Notes: a model not told the origin generated them from the sequence alone. A stretch of DNA of 64,000 nucleotides from Streptomyces vilmorinianum (GCF_005517195.1 NZ_CP040244.1:7210001-7274000), one strand, 5' to 3'. Positions 34,580 to 43,717 are shown, counted from the stretch's first letter. Program-made: numbers and translations.

Positions 34580-35965
34580 CTAGTTCGGGCGTTCCGGCTT
34601 CTCGTCCCCGTACAGCCACACGTCCCACACCTCATCGAGATCCTCGCCCGCCACGTCCTCCACATAGGCGATGAAGTCGTCGGTGGAGGCGTTGCCGTGG
34701 CGGTGCGTGGCGGGCCAGCCGGCCAGGATCTCGTAGAAGGTGTCGTCGCCGGTCCGCTGGCGGATCTTGTGCAGCACCATCGCGCCCCGCTCGTACACGG
34801 GCGGGTCGAAGAGGTTCCGCTCCGTCGGCGGTTCGGCGGGCGGGAAGGCCCAGTTGACCTCGGTCGCGAAGGCCTCCTCGAAGCTCTCCTGCGCGGGCGT
34901 GTCCTCGAAGTCCTCCGCGTACAGCCACTCCGCGTACGTCGCGAAGCCCTCGTTCAGCCACATGTCGCGCCAGGTCGCGGGCGTGACGGAGTTGCCGTAC
35001 CACTGGTGCGCCAGCTCGTGGACGAGCGTCTCGACGTCGAAGGCGTTCTGCGGGAGGACGGGCCGGGTCTGGGTCTCCAGCGCGTAGCCGACGTCCCCGG
35101 TCGGCTCGACGATCGCGCCGGCGGAGGAGAAGGGGTAGGGCCCGAAGTTCTCCCGCGACCATTCCAGGAGTTCGGGGATCCGGTCGAGCAGCGGCGCGCT
35201 CTTCGCGGCGACGGACGGGTCGGCGGCGCTGAGGACGGGGATGCCTGCGGCGCCGGTCGCGGGGACGCTCTTCGTCTCGTACCGGCCGATGGCCACCATC
35301 GCGAGATAGCTCGCCATCGGCTCCGCGGAACGCCAGACGGCCGTGGTCCTGCCGTTCGCGGTCCGCTCCGAGCGCCGCTCGCCGTTGGAGAAGGCGCGCA
35401 GCCCCTGCGGGACGGTGACGGTGATGTCGTACGTCGCCTTGTCGGAGGGGTGGTGGTTCCCGGGGAACCAGGCCAGGGAGCCGGCCGGTTCGCCGAGCGC
35501 GAGCGCCCCGTCCTCGGTCCGCAGCCAGCCCTCGCCCGCGCCGTCCGAGTCGGTGATCTTCTCCGGGACGCCGGAGTAGGTGACGGTCGTCCGGAACTCC
35601 TGGCCCTTGTCGATGTCCGTGCGCGGACGGAGTGTCAGCTCGCTCCCGGCGCGGTTGACCGCGGCCGGTGCGCCGTCGACGGTGGCGCCGCTGACGGTGA
35701 GTCCGGTGAGGTCGAGGTTGAAGGCGCTGAGGTCCTGGGTGGCGCGGGCGGTGATCTCGGCGGTGGCGTCGAGGCGGCCGTCCGCCGGGTCGTAGGCGAG
35801 GGTGAGGGCGTAGTGCCGTACGTCGTAGCCGCCGTTGCCGAGCTTGGGGAAGTAGGGGTCACGCAGGCCGGCCGCGCCGGGGGTGCCGCGCACCGAGCTG
35901 GTGCAGCCGGCGAGGAGGAGGAGCGCCGCGACGGCTCCCAGGGCGGCTCGGGTACGGGTCTCCAC
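34580..35965 (-). CDS. M1-family zinc metallopeptidase, lipoprotein
   Basis: 461 residues. The signal peptide ends in a lipobox (LLAGC), so the enzyme is anchored outside the cytoplasmic membrane. An N-terminal beta-saddle (VRHYALTLAYDPADGRLDAT) precedes the thermolysin-like domain. The zinc motif is VETLVHELAHQWYGNSVTP...WLNEGFATYAEW (HExxH with the third ligand Glu 19 residues later). The exopeptidase GAMEN segment reads YALETQTRP, a variant seen in several actinobacterial M1 enzymes. Aminopeptidase activity on exported peptides is likely. The usual C-terminal HEAT-like domain is absent, making it a short form. Confidence 0.9.
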   Translation of the reverse strand: METRTRAALGAVAALLLLAGCTSSVRGTPGAAGLRDPYFPKLGNGGYDVRHYALTLAYDPADGRLDATAEITARATQDLSAFNLDLTGLTVSGATVDGAPAAVNRAGSELTLRPRTDIDKGQEFRTTVTYSGVPEKITDSDGAGEGWLRTEDGALALGEPAGSLAWFPGNHHPSDKATYDITVTVPQGLRAFSNGERRSERTANGRTTAVWRSAEPMASYLAMVAIGRYETKSVPATGAAGIPVLSAADPSVAAKSAPLLDRIPELLEWSRENFGPYPFSSAGAIVEPTGDVGYALETQTRPVLPQNAFDVETLVHELAHQWYGNSVTPATWRDMWLNEGFATYAEWLYAEDFEDTPAQESFEEAFATEVNWAFPPAEPPTERNLFDPPVYERGAMVLHKIRQRTGDDTFYEILAGWPATHRHGNASTDDFIAYVEDVAGEDLDEVWDVWLYGDEKPERPN

Positions 35966-36060
35966 GAGCCGATCTTAGGCAGGGTGCGGATGGCCGTACG
36001 GACGCGGTGGCGCCCGGCGAGGTCCGGGCGCCACGCCATCCGTACCGCATCGCACCGTGC

Positions 36061-36615
36061 TCAGGAGTTGAGCGCCTCGACGCCCGCCTGCGCGAACTTC
36101 TCGTCCAGGTCGCCGCTCGGCGCGCCGGCGACACCGATACCGGCGATCGGGGCGCCGCTCGCGGTGACGGGCACGCCGCCGCCGAGGAACAGGGTGCCCG
36201 GGATGTCCTTCAGGTTCGGGGCCTGGGCGAGGCGGCCGACGAGGACGGAGGTCGGGGCGTTCCAGGAGACCGCGGTGAACGCCTTGCGCTCGGCGGACTC
36301 GTACGACTGCGGGCCGGCGCCGTCGCCGCGCAGGGTGACGAGGGTCGTGCCGTTGCGGTCGACGACGGCGACGGAGACGCGCTGGTTCTCCTTCTCGGCG
36401 GCCTTGAGGGCGGCCTGGGCGGCTTCGGTCGCCGCCTCGATCGTCAGGTGCGTGGTCTGGCGCAGGTTGTCGTCGACGGCGTCGGCCTTCTTGGCGACCG
36501 CGGCGGCGGGAGCGGCGGGGGCGGCCTGCGGGGCGGAGGCGTTCGCGGAGACGGCGCCGAAGGTGCCGGCGGCGACGACAGCGGCGGTGGCGGCACCGAT
36601 GATGATCTTCTTCAT
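36061..36615 (-). CDS. hbpS: Secreted heme-binding / redox-sensing protein HbpS (GlcG family)
   Basis: 184 residues from ATG 36615, with AGGAG upstream; the longer open frame has no start signal. A signal peptide (IIIGAATAAVVAAGTFGAVSANASA) precedes a GlcG/HbpS domain: LTIEAATEAAQAALKAAEKE, VSVAVVDRNGTTLVTLRGDG, ESAERKAFTAVSWNAPTSV, LFLGGGVPV and GAPIAGIGVAGAPSGDLDE. In Streptomyces, HbpS is an extracellular octameric heme/iron-binding protein that modulates the sensor kinase SenS under oxidative stress. The divergent gene pair here is a SenS/SenR-like system, which supports the assignment. Confidence 0.88.
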   Translation of the reverse strand: MKKIIIGAATAAVVAAGTFGAVSANASAPQAAPAAPAAAVAKKADAVDDNLRQTTHLTIEAATEAAQAALKAAEKENQRVSVAVVDRNGTTLVTLRGDGAGPQSYESAERKAFTAVSWNAPTSVLVGRLAQAPNLKDIPGTLFLGGGVPVTASGAPIAGIGVAGAPSGDLDEKFAQAGVEALNS

Positions 36616-36795
36616 GCGGAGGGCTCCTGAGTGGTTGCGGGGCGGTTCGTTTCGCTCTGCCATCGATCCTCCGGCCGGTTCCGGGCCCGTACGGTCCACG
36701 GACCGGCTGCCCCCGTCACGCATGATGGACGACGGAGGTGTCAGCCGATCGGTTGATGCCCCTCTGGTCCTCCCGGGCCAGGATGGACACGTATC

Positions 36796-36897
36796 CCCAG
36801 GTCAGAACCTCTGGTCAATCCCCAGGCCAGAACCCCAGGCCAGAACCCCAGGTCAGATCCCCAGGTCGGAACCCCCGTCGGAACCCCGGTCACAGGA
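36796..36897. repeat. 13-bp tandem repeats between hbpS and senS
   Basis: About eight degenerate units of the form CCCCAGGTCAGAA follow one another with a mostly 13-bp period (for example at 36821, 36834, 36847 and 36860). They end 9 bp before the senS start. Regular spacing near the divergent promoters suggests a multimeric protein-binding array or slippage; no regulator is assigned. Confidence 0.8.
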
Positions 36898-36906
36898 GCG
36901 CATGCC

Positions 36907-38061
36907 ATGGAGCAGGACCCGGACGCCCGCTGGCTGGCGCGGGTCATGCACGTCGCCTTCTTCCTCCTCCTCGGCGCGTCCCTGGCCCGCTTCCTGCTGC
37001 GGCACCCGTGGGAGGACCGCGGCCCCTGGATCGTCGCCCTCTCCGCCACCCTCGCCGCCCTCTATCTCCTCGGCCCGGTGCTCGGCACCCGCGCCACGCC
37101 CCGCCGCATCGCGTGGCTCTTCACGGTCGTCGCCGTCTGGATGCTCCTCGTGGTCCTCGCGCCGAGCTTCGCCTGGTGCGCGGTGCCGCTCTTCTACACC
37201 GGGTTGCGTACGCTCCCGCCGCGCGCCGCGCTCGTCCTGGTCGCCCTCCTCACCGCGTTCGTGGTCACCGCGCAGGTCCAGCTCTCGCACGGCGGCTGGG
37301 ACCCGAACCTGGTCGTCGCCCCGCCGGCCGTCGCCGCGATCGCCACCGCCGTCTTCGTGCACGCGCAGCGCCAGGCGGAGCGCCAGCGGGCGCTGATCGA
37401 CGACCTGATCCGGACCCGGCGCGAACTGGCCGCCACCGAGCGCCGCGAGGGCACCCTCGCCGAGCGCCAGCGGCTTTCCATGGAGATCCACGACACCCTG
37501 GCCCAGGGCCTGTCCAGCCAGCAGATGCTGCTCCAGGCGGCCGAGCGCACCTGGGACTCCGACCCGGGGACCGCGCGCCGCCATGTCCGTACCGCCGAGT
37601 CGATCGCCGAGCGCAACCTCGCCGAGGCCCGCCGCTTCGTCCACGACCTCGCCCCCGCCGACCTCGCCGAGGGCGGCGGCCTGGAGGCGGCGCTGCGCAC
37701 GCTCGCGGGCCGGGAGTCCGCCGCGTTCCGCGTCGACGGGGCGCCGGTGCCGCTGCCCGAACGGGTGCAGTCGGCGCTGGTGCGCATCGCGCAGGGCGCC
37801 CTCGCCAACGTCCGCGAGCACGCCGCCGCCTCCTCCGCCGCCCTGACCCTGACCTACCTCGACGACCAGGTCGTCCTCGACATCGCCGACGACGGCCGCG
37901 GCTTCGAGTCCACCGACGCACCGCCCACCGGGGTCCGGGGGCACGGTCTGCCGGCGATGCGGGTGCGCGCCCAGCAGCTCGGCGGCACCCTGACCGTGGA
38001 GTCCACCCCGGGCGAGGGCACGGTGCTCTCGGTCGCGATCCCCCTGGAGGTTCCCTCGTGA
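36907..38061 (+). CDS. senS: Sensor histidine kinase SenS-like
   Basis: 384 residues. Five hydrophobic helices fill residues about 10-155 (VMHVAFFLLLGASLARFLL, WIVALSATLAALYLLGPVL, IAWLFTVVAVWMLLVVLA and two more). A coiled linker (RQAERQRALIDDLIRTRREL) follows. The HisKA_3 box is RLSMEIHDTLAQGLSSQQML with phospho-acceptor His195. The ATPase domain shows VRIAQGALANVREHA (N box), DIADDGRGFES (G1) and GHGLPAMRVRAQQLGG (G2). It autophosphorylates and passes phosphate to the coupled SenR. The five-helix sensor and the adjacent hbpS match the HbpS-SenS-SenR redox system. Confidence 0.88.
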   Translation: MEQDPDARWLARVMHVAFFLLLGASLARFLLRHPWEDRGPWIVALSATLAALYLLGPVLGTRATPRRIAWLFTVVAVWMLLVVLAPSFAWCAVPLFYTGLRTLPPRAALVLVALLTAFVVTAQVQLSHGGWDPNLVVAPPAVAAIATAVFVHAQRQAERQRALIDDLIRTRRELAATERREGTLAERQRLSMEIHDTLAQGLSSQQMLLQAAERTWDSDPGTARRHVRTAESIAERNLAEARRFVHDLAPADLAEGGGLEAALRTLAGRESAAFRVDGAPVPLPERVQSALVRIAQGALANVREHAAASSAALTLTYLDDQVVLDIADDGRGFESTDAPPTGVRGHGLPAMRVRAQQLGGTLTVESTPGEGTVLSVAIPLEVPS

Positions 38062-38678
38062 CGGTACGGATCCTGCTCTGCGACGACCACGCGGTGGTGC
38101 GCGCCGGGCTGCTCGCCCTGCTGGGCAGCGCCGAGGACATCGAGGTCGTCGGGGAGGCCGGCAGCGGCGAGGAGGCCGTGGCGATGGCGGCGAAGCTCAC
38201 CCCGGACGTGGTCCTGATGGACCTTCAGCTGGGGCCCGGGATCGACGGCGTGGAGGCGACGCGCCGGATCGCCTCCCCCGACGTGCACGTCCTGGTCCTC
38301 ACGACGTACGACACGGACGCGGACATCACCCGCGCCATCGAGGCGGGTGCGACGGGGTATCTGCTGAAGGCGGAGCGCCCCGAGGAGCTGTTCGCCGCGA
38401 TCCACTCCGCCGCCCAGGGCCGTACGACGCTCTCGCCGCCGGTCGCCAGCCGTGTCATGGACCGGATGCGGGGAGCGGCCGGGCCGACCCTCACCGACCG
38501 CGAACGGGACATCCTCGGCCAGCTCGCGCACGGCCTCGGCAACCGCGAGATCGCCCGCGCGCTGTTCATCAGCGAGGCGACCGTGAAGACCCACCTCGGC
38601 CGGATCTACGCCAAGCTCGGTGTGGACACACGTGCGGGCGCCGTCGCCGTGGCGAAGGAACAGCGCCTGCTGCCCTGA
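38058..38678 (+). CDS. senR: Response regulator SenR-like (NarL/LuxR type)
   Basis: 206 residues from GTG 38058, overlapping the senS stop (GTGA). The receiver domain has ILLCDDHAVVRAGLLALL (acidic pocket), PDVVLMDLQLGPG (phospho-acceptor Asp55), LVLTTYDTDADI (Thr) and YLLKAERPEEL (Lys). The LuxR-type DNA-binding domain is LTDRERDILGQLAHGLGNRE, IARALFISEATVKTHLGRIY. It would control the adjacent hbpS and oxidative-stress genes. Confidence 0.9.
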   Translation: MTVRILLCDDHAVVRAGLLALLGSAEDIEVVGEAGSGEEAVAMAAKLTPDVVLMDLQLGPGIDGVEATRRIASPDVHVLVLTTYDTDADITRAIEAGATGYLLKAERPEELFAAIHSAAQGRTTLSPPVASRVMDRMRGAAGPTLTDRERDILGQLAHGLGNREIARALFISEATVKTHLGRIYAKLGVDTRAGAVAVAKEQRLLP

Positions 38679-38793
38679 CGCTGCTACCCTGCGTTGCCGT
38701 TCGATGGCAAGGTGTCACGTTCGTGGGTGTCCTGAGCGTCCGGGCGTGCGCGTCCGAGTGTCCGGGTGTCCGAGTGTCTGAGTGGGAGCGCGT

Positions 38794-40014
38794 GTGAAGA
38801 TCGCCTGCGTCGGCGGTGGTCCCGCCGGTCTGTACTTCTCGATCCTGATGAAGCGGCAGGACCCGGCCCACGAGATCACCGTGTACGAGCGGAACCCGGC
38901 GGGCTCCACCTACGGCTGGGGCGTGACCTACTGGGCCGGTCTCCTCGACAAGCTGCGGGCGGGCGACCCGGAGTCCGCCGAGGCGATCGGCGAGGCCTCG
39001 GTGACCTGGACCGACGGCGTCGCCATCGTCCGCGACGAGCGGACCGTCCACCGCGGCGACGAGGGCTTCGGCATCGGCCGGCGCCGGATGCTCGCCCTGC
39101 TCGCCGAGCGGGCCGCCTCGCTCGGCGTACGCGTCGAGTTCGAGCACGGGATCACCGGCCCCGACGCGCCCGAACTCGTCGGCGCCGACCTGGTCGTCGC
39201 GGCCGACGGGGTCAACAGCGTGCTGCGCGAGGCGTACGCCGACCACTTCGGCGCCGAGGTCGACAGCGGCCGCAACCACTACATCTGGCTCGGCACGACG
39301 AAGGTCTTCGACTCCTTCAGCTTCGCCTTCAAGGAGACCGAGCACGGCTGGATCTGGTGCTACGCGTACGGCTTCAGCGGCGAGCGGTCCACGTGTGTCG
39401 TCGAGTGCGCCCCGGAGACCTGGACGGGGCTCGGGCTCGACACGATGAGCGAGGCCGACGGCCTGAACCTGATGGAGAAGCTCTTCCACGACCTCCTCGA
39501 CGGCCATCCGCTGATCGGCCGCGCACAGGACGACGGCGCCGCGCAGTGGCTGAACTTCCGCACCCTGACCACCCGCACCTGGCACCGCGCCAACCTGGTC
39601 CTGCTCGGCGACGCCGCCCACACCACGCACTACTCGATCGGCGCCGGCACGACCCTGGCCCTGGAGGACGCCCTGGCCCTCGCGGACGTCCTGCGGGGCC
39701 ACGAGGCGGGCCGGGATCTCGACGCCCCGCTCACCCGATACGGCAAGCGCCGGCGCGCCGAGCTCCTCTCGGCCCAGAGCGCGGCCCGCTACAGCGCCCG
39801 GTGGTACGAGAACCTCCCGCGCTACATGCGGCTGGACCCGGTCCAGATGTTCGCGCTGCTCGGACAGCGGCACTCCCCGCTGCTGCCGCACATCCCGCCG
39901 CAGCTCTACTACCGGATCGACAGGGCGGCGGAGCAGCTGGAGCCGCTGCGCCGCCTCAAGCGCTGGCTGGGCCCACGGGTGGCGCGCACACTGCACGCCC
40001 GCATGCGCGGCTGA
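38794..40014 (+). CDS. FAD-dependent monooxygenase, aromatic hydroxylase type
   Basis: 406 residues from GTG 38794, six bases after GGAG. Dinucleotide motif IACVGGGPAGLYFSILMK with acidic YERN; DG motif ADLVVAADGVNSVLREAY; GD motif NLVLLGDAAHTTHYSIGAGTTLALEDALALA. These are the three signatures of class A flavoprotein hydroxylases. STYGWGVTYWAG near residue 47 resembles anthraniloyl-CoA and benzoyl-CoA-type monooxygenases. The aromatic substrate is unknown; no ring-cleavage genes are adjacent. Confidence 0.86.
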   Translation: MKIACVGGGPAGLYFSILMKRQDPAHEITVYERNPAGSTYGWGVTYWAGLLDKLRAGDPESAEAIGEASVTWTDGVAIVRDERTVHRGDEGFGIGRRRMLALLAERAASLGVRVEFEHGITGPDAPELVGADLVVAADGVNSVLREAYADHFGAEVDSGRNHYIWLGTTKVFDSFSFAFKETEHGWIWCYAYGFSGERSTCVVECAPETWTGLGLDTMSEADGLNLMEKLFHDLLDGHPLIGRAQDDGAAQWLNFRTLTTRTWHRANLVLLGDAAHTTHYSIGAGTTLALEDALALADVLRGHEAGRDLDAPLTRYGKRRRAELLSAQSAARYSARWYENLPRYMRLDPVQMFALLGQRHSPLLPHIPPQLYYRIDRAAEQLEPLRRLKRWLGPRVARTLHARMRG

Positions 40015-40193
40015 GGGCAGCGCGGGGCGCGGCGGTCGCCCGGCGCGGGCGCGTGGCGGCCTGACGGCGGGGCGCGGCCGGCTGAGGGCGGGGCGGCGGT
40101 CGGCCCGTGGGGCGCGTGGAATCGCCGCGGGGCGCGGCGGCAGTCGCCCCCGGGGCGCGTCGGAGTACCGCGGGGCCGTGGGACCATCGACCC

Positions 40194-40694
40194 GTGCTCG
40201 ACATCGGCTACTCCCTCTCCCGTCGCTTCCCCGACCCCCCGCAGACCGACTACCGCCGCGCGGACGTCCACGCCCTGCGCCACGACCTCTTCTGCGGGGA
40301 CGTCTACCTCGCCGACCCCAAGGCCGACCGCGAGGTGTCCACAGCCTGGGGATGGGTACCGGTGCTCGACTTCGCGTGGGCGCTGTGCGACATCGTCGAG
40401 CAGCTCGACCGCGACCCGCGCGGCAGCCGGTCCTCGCAGCCCCAGTACGCGGAGCTCGACTTCACCGAGTCCTCGGACCGCATGCTCTTCGAGCGCCGGT
40501 TCGGCTGGGTGGACGTGGAGGCCGACTGGATGCCGGGCGACGAGCCCCCGCTCACCTTCAACCACGCGGAACTGCGCCGCGAGGCCCGCGACTTCCTGCA
40601 CGACCTGATCGCCGACCTCACGGACATGCACGAGGGCCTCGGCGACAACCCCGTGATCTGGGACCTCCAGGCCCGCTTCCCCCGCGTCCCTTAA
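40194..40694 (+). CDS. Conserved hypothetical protein
   Basis: 166 residues from GTG 40194. Acidic, soluble, no signal peptide or membrane helix. Recognisable blocks: HALRHDLFCGDVYLADP, STAWGWVPVLDFAWALCDIVEQL, YAELDFTESSDRMLFERRFG, WVDVEADWMPG, LRREARDFLHDLIADLTDMH. It looks like a conserved Streptomyces protein of unknown function, perhaps an immunity-like or structural small domain. The 180 bp upstream are GC-rich repeats without a gene. Confidence 0.68.
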   Translation: MLDIGYSLSRRFPDPPQTDYRRADVHALRHDLFCGDVYLADPKADREVSTAWGWVPVLDFAWALCDIVEQLDRDPRGSRSSQPQYAELDFTESSDRMLFERRFGWVDVEADWMPGDEPPLTFNHAELRREARDFLHDLIADLTDMHEGLGDNPVIWDLQARFPRVP

Positions 40695-40697
40695 CCT

Positions 40698-40736
40698 CGT
40701 ACCCCGTACCCCGTACCCCGTACCCCGTACCCCGTA
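40698..40736. repeat. 7-bp tandem repeat CGTACCC
   Basis: Five complete copies plus a partial sixth (CGTACCC units starting at 40698, 40705, 40712, 40719, 40726 and 40733). They lie between the stops of convergent genes. Such arrays are prone to slippage. Confidence 0.9.
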
Positions 40737-40742
40737 CGTACG

Positions 40743-41417
40743 TCAGTCCTCCACGCGCACCCCCAACTGGGCGGCGAACACGGGCGCCAGGTCCAGCAGC
40801 TGGGCCGTGCTGATCACCGCCCCCGCCAGGGCCTCCACCCCGCGCGCGATCTCCAGGCGCTCCGCCGTCCGCAGATCCACGTCCTTCATCCGCGCCCCGC
40901 TGAAGTCGGCCCCCCTCAGCACACAGTCCCGGAACTCGACCCGCTCCAGGACCGCTCCCCCGAAGTCCGGCTCGTCGAGCACGCACCCCTCGAAGACGAC
41001 GTCCTTCAGCTTCGCCGTCCGCAGGTTCAGGTAGTCGATCTTCCCTCCCTTCACGAGCACCCTCTCCAGCACCGCCCCGTGCAGCTGCGTACCGCCGAGC
41101 CGCGCGTCCACGATCTCCACGTCCCGCAGCGTCGCCCCCGCCAGATCCGTACCGACCCCCCGTACCCCGCTCAGCACGCAGTCCAGCACCCGCGCCGAGG
41201 TCAGCCGCGCCCCGTCGACCGCGCACTCCCGCACCGCGCAGTCCATGAACCGCGCCCCCGCCCCCTCCTGCCCGGCCAGGTCGAGACCGGCGAACTCGAG
41301 CCCGTCGTAGTCCCCGTCCGGCTCCAGCCCGCCGTCGTACGCCGTGAGCGGCGGCAGCCGCACCTCGGGCCGCCGCACGGCCGGGATCTTCCTCTTCCTC
41401 GTCGCCATGGCACCCAT
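40743..41417 (-). CDS. Pentapeptide-repeat protein
   Basis: 224 residues from ATG 41417 (AGG six bases upstream). From about residue 38 the sequence follows the A(D/N)LxX five-residue rhythm: LEFAGLDLAGQEGAGARFMD, ARVLDCVLSGVRGVGTDLAG, ATLRDVEIVDARLGGTQLHG, LKDVVFEGCVLDEPDFGGAV, LERVEFRDCVLRGADFSGAR. Such repeats fold as a right-handed square beta-helix. Some members mimic DNA and protect gyrase; others have no known role. A short helical C-terminus (AQLLDLAPVFAAQLGV) follows. Confidence 0.9.
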   Translation of the reverse strand: MGAMATRKRKIPAVRRPEVRLPPLTAYDGGLEPDGDYDGLEFAGLDLAGQEGAGARFMDCAVRECAVDGARLTSARVLDCVLSGVRGVGTDLAGATLRDVEIVDARLGGTQLHGAVLERVLVKGGKIDYLNLRTAKLKDVVFEGCVLDEPDFGGAVLERVEFRDCVLRGADFSGARMKDVDLRTAERLEIARGVEALAGAVISTAQLLDLAPVFAAQLGVRVED

Positions 41418-41523
41418 AGTGACCTGCGCCACTGACAACGCCTCGATGTCACAAACCGCGCCCTCTCTCCGGTCCCACCTGTGAGACCCGACCCGACCCG
41501 ACCCAAGACGAGTGGAGACGGAC

Positions 41524-42687
41524 ATGCGGAAGATCACGATCATCGGCGGCGGCTTCGCGGGACTGACCGCGGCCCTCACCGCCGCCGAGGCCGGCGCCAA
41601 GGTGACCGTGCACGAGGCCCACCACACCCTCGGCGGCCGCGCCCGCACCTCCGAAGGCCCGTACCGCACCAACGAGGGACCGCACGCGATCTACCGCAAG
41701 GGCCCGCACTGGACCTGGCTCGAGCAGCGCGGCCTCCTCGGGCCGCTGGCACAGCTCCCGGCCCTCGAAGGCGCCCGCTTCCGCTTCCACCACGCCGGGG
41801 CCCTGCGCCGCACCCCGCCGCTCGGCTTCCTGCGCCACACGCTCCGCACGGCCGAACAGGCTCCCGTCGACACCGACTTCCTCACCTGGGCCACGCGGGT
41901 CGCGGGCCCCGAGGCCGCCCGTCAGGCCGCCGCGTACAGCGGGGTCGCCCTCTTCCACCACGACCCCGGCGCGCTCTCCGCCCGCTTCGTCCAGGAACGG
42001 CTGCACCGGGCCGCCTCGCTGCCGCCGGAGGCGCAGTACGTCCGCGGGGGCTGGGGACAGCTGATCGACCGTATGGCCGCCCGCGCCTGGGAGCTCGGCG
42101 TACGGATCGAGACGTCCTCCCGGCTCGACGAGCTGCCGCTCGCGGACGGCCCGGTCGTCGTCGCCACCTCCCTGCCCGCCGCCGCCCGGCTGCTCGGCGA
42201 CCCCGGCCTGACCTGGGAGAGCGGCCGCACCGTCCTGTTCGACCTGGCGCTGCGCACCCGCAGGGGAGACCCGTTCGTCGTGTCCGACCTCGACGCCCCC
42301 GGCTGGATCGAGCGCTTCACCGCCCAGGACCCCTCCCTCGCCCCGGCCGGGCAGCAGCTGATCCAGGCTCAGCTCCCCATCGGCCCCGGCCTGTCCAAGG
42401 CGGACGGTGTCGCCCATGCCGAGCGCCTGCTGGACCTGGGGTTCCCCGGCTGGCGCGCGCGTACGGTCTGGCGCCGCGCGTCCGTCTGCTCGGGGCGTAC
42501 GGGAGCGGTGGACCGGCCCGGTACGACCTGGCGCGACCGGCCCGCGATCGACCGCGGCGACGGCGTCTACCTCGTCGGCGACCAGGTCGCGGCGCCCGGC
42601 GTGCTGTCGGAGGTGTCGTTCACGAGCGCGGTGGAGGCGGTGTCGCTGGCGCTGCGGGCGACCCACCTTGACCTCAAGCGCGCTTGA
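41524..42687 (+). CDS. FAD-dependent oxidoreductase (phytoene desaturase/protoporphyrinogen oxidase-like)
   Basis: 387 residues from ATG 41524 (GGAG upstream). The N-terminal FAD-binding motif is ITIIGGGFAGLTAALTAAEA followed by E-x-x-x-x-LGGRART, the classical desaturase/amine-oxidase dinucleotide-binding pair. VRGGWGQLIDRMAARAWELG and the C-terminal GDGVYLVGDQVAAPG (FAD ribityl contact) complete the fold. The substrate is unknown. The zinc-independent quinone reductase gene follows at 46 bp. Confidence 0.83.
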   Translation: MRKITIIGGGFAGLTAALTAAEAGAKVTVHEAHHTLGGRARTSEGPYRTNEGPHAIYRKGPHWTWLEQRGLLGPLAQLPALEGARFRFHHAGALRRTPPLGFLRHTLRTAEQAPVDTDFLTWATRVAGPEAARQAAAYSGVALFHHDPGALSARFVQERLHRAASLPPEAQYVRGGWGQLIDRMAARAWELGVRIETSSRLDELPLADGPVVVATSLPAAARLLGDPGLTWESGRTVLFDLALRTRRGDPFVVSDLDAPGWIERFTAQDPSLAPAGQQLIQAQLPIGPGLSKADGVAHAERLLDLGFPGWRARTVWRRASVCSGRTGAVDRPGTTWRDRPAIDRGDGVYLVGDQVAAPGVLSEVSFTSAVEAVSLALRATHLDLKRA

Positions 42688-42733
42688 GGTTGAAAGCTGG
42701 GCTCACCACACCGGACAACAAGGGGAGCCCACC

Positions 42734-43717
42734 ATGCACGCCATCCGTCTCCACGCCTTCGGACCGGCCGAGAACCTCACGTACGAGGAGACCGCGGACC
42801 CCGCGCCCGGCCCCGGCCAGGTACGGATCGCGGTCGCCGCGGCCGGCGTGCACCTCCTCGACACCGTCCTGCGCCAGGGCGGGACGGGCCCCTTCCCCGC
42901 CCCCGCCGAGCTGCCCACCATCCCCGGCCGCGAGGTCGCCGGCACGGTGGACGCGCTCGGCGAGGGCACCGACCCGTCCTGGCTCGGCAAGCGCGTGGTC
43001 GCCCACCTGGGCCTGGCCCCCGGAGGCTACGCCGAACTGGCCGTCGTCGACGCCGCCAAGCTCCACGCCCTCCCGGACACGCTCGGCGACGCCGAGGCCG
43101 TCGCCATGATCGGCACGGGCCGCACCACGCTCGGCATCCTCCAGTTCACCGAGCTCGGCCCGGACTCGATCGCGATCGTCCCCGCCGCCGCGGGCGGCAT
43201 CGGCACCCTCCTCGTCCAGTACGCCAAGAACGCCGGCGCGACCGTCATCGGCCTGGCCGGCGGCCCCGAGAAGACCGCCCTGGTGAAGGAGAACGGCGCG
43301 GACCTGGCGGTCGACTACAAGCGGCCCGACTGGCCGGCGGAGGTCCGCACGTACCTGGGCGACCGCGAGGCCACGGTCGTCTTCGACTCGGTGGGCGGCG
43401 CCACGGCCCGCGCGGCGGTCGACCTCCTGGGCAAGGGCGGCCGCCACCTCGTCTTCGGCTGGTCGGGCGGCGAACCGCTCACCTTCACCGACGAGGAATT
43501 GACCACCCGGGGCATCACCTCCGAGGGCGTCCTCGGCCCGGTCATGATCCAGAAGGCGGGCGGCGACATCCGCACCCTCGAACTCGCCGCCCTCACCGCG
43601 GCCACCGAAGGCCGGCTCCGCCCGGCGATCCACCGCTTCCCCCTCACCGAAGCGGCGACGGCCCACCGGGCCCTGGAGACCCGAGGCACGGTGGGCAAGG
43701 TGGTCCTGATCCCGTAG
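42734..43717 (+). CDS. Quinone oxidoreductase-like MDR dehydrogenase
   Basis: 327 residues from ATG 42734 with AGGGGAG upstream. Medium-chain reductase without the structural zinc Cys cluster: MHAIRLHAFGPAENLTYEET, VAAAGVHLLDTVLRQGG, IPGREVAGTVDALGEG, the NADPH loop IVPAAAGGIGTLLVQYAKNA and VVFDSVGGATARAAVDLLG. These are zeta-crystallin/QOR features. It probably reduces quinones or enals using NADPH. It marks the left edge of the accessory island that follows. Confidence 0.9.
   Translation: MHAIRLHAFGPAENLTYEETADPAPGPGQVRIAVAAAGVHLLDTVLRQGGTGPFPAPAELPTIPGREVAGTVDALGEGTDPSWLGKRVVAHLGLAPGGYAELAVVDAAKLHALPDTLGDAEAVAMIGTGRTTLGILQFTELGPDSIAIVPAAAGGIGTLLVQYAKNAGATVIGLAGGPEKTALVKENGADLAVDYKRPDWPAEVRTYLGDREATVVFDSVGGATARAAVDLLGKGGRHLVFGWSGGEPLTFTDEELTTRGITSEGVLGPVMIQKAGGDIRTLELAALTAATEGRLRPAIHRFPLTEAATAHRALETRGTVGKVVLIP

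Noticed and set aside
36796..36897. CRISPR array
   Set aside because: Units are 13 bp with no spacers and no cas genes nearby.
34049..37396. 1115-residue plus-strand frame over the GNAT, M1 and hbpS genes
   Set aside because: It overlaps well-supported genes on both strands and has no domain; typical of high-GC antisense open frames.
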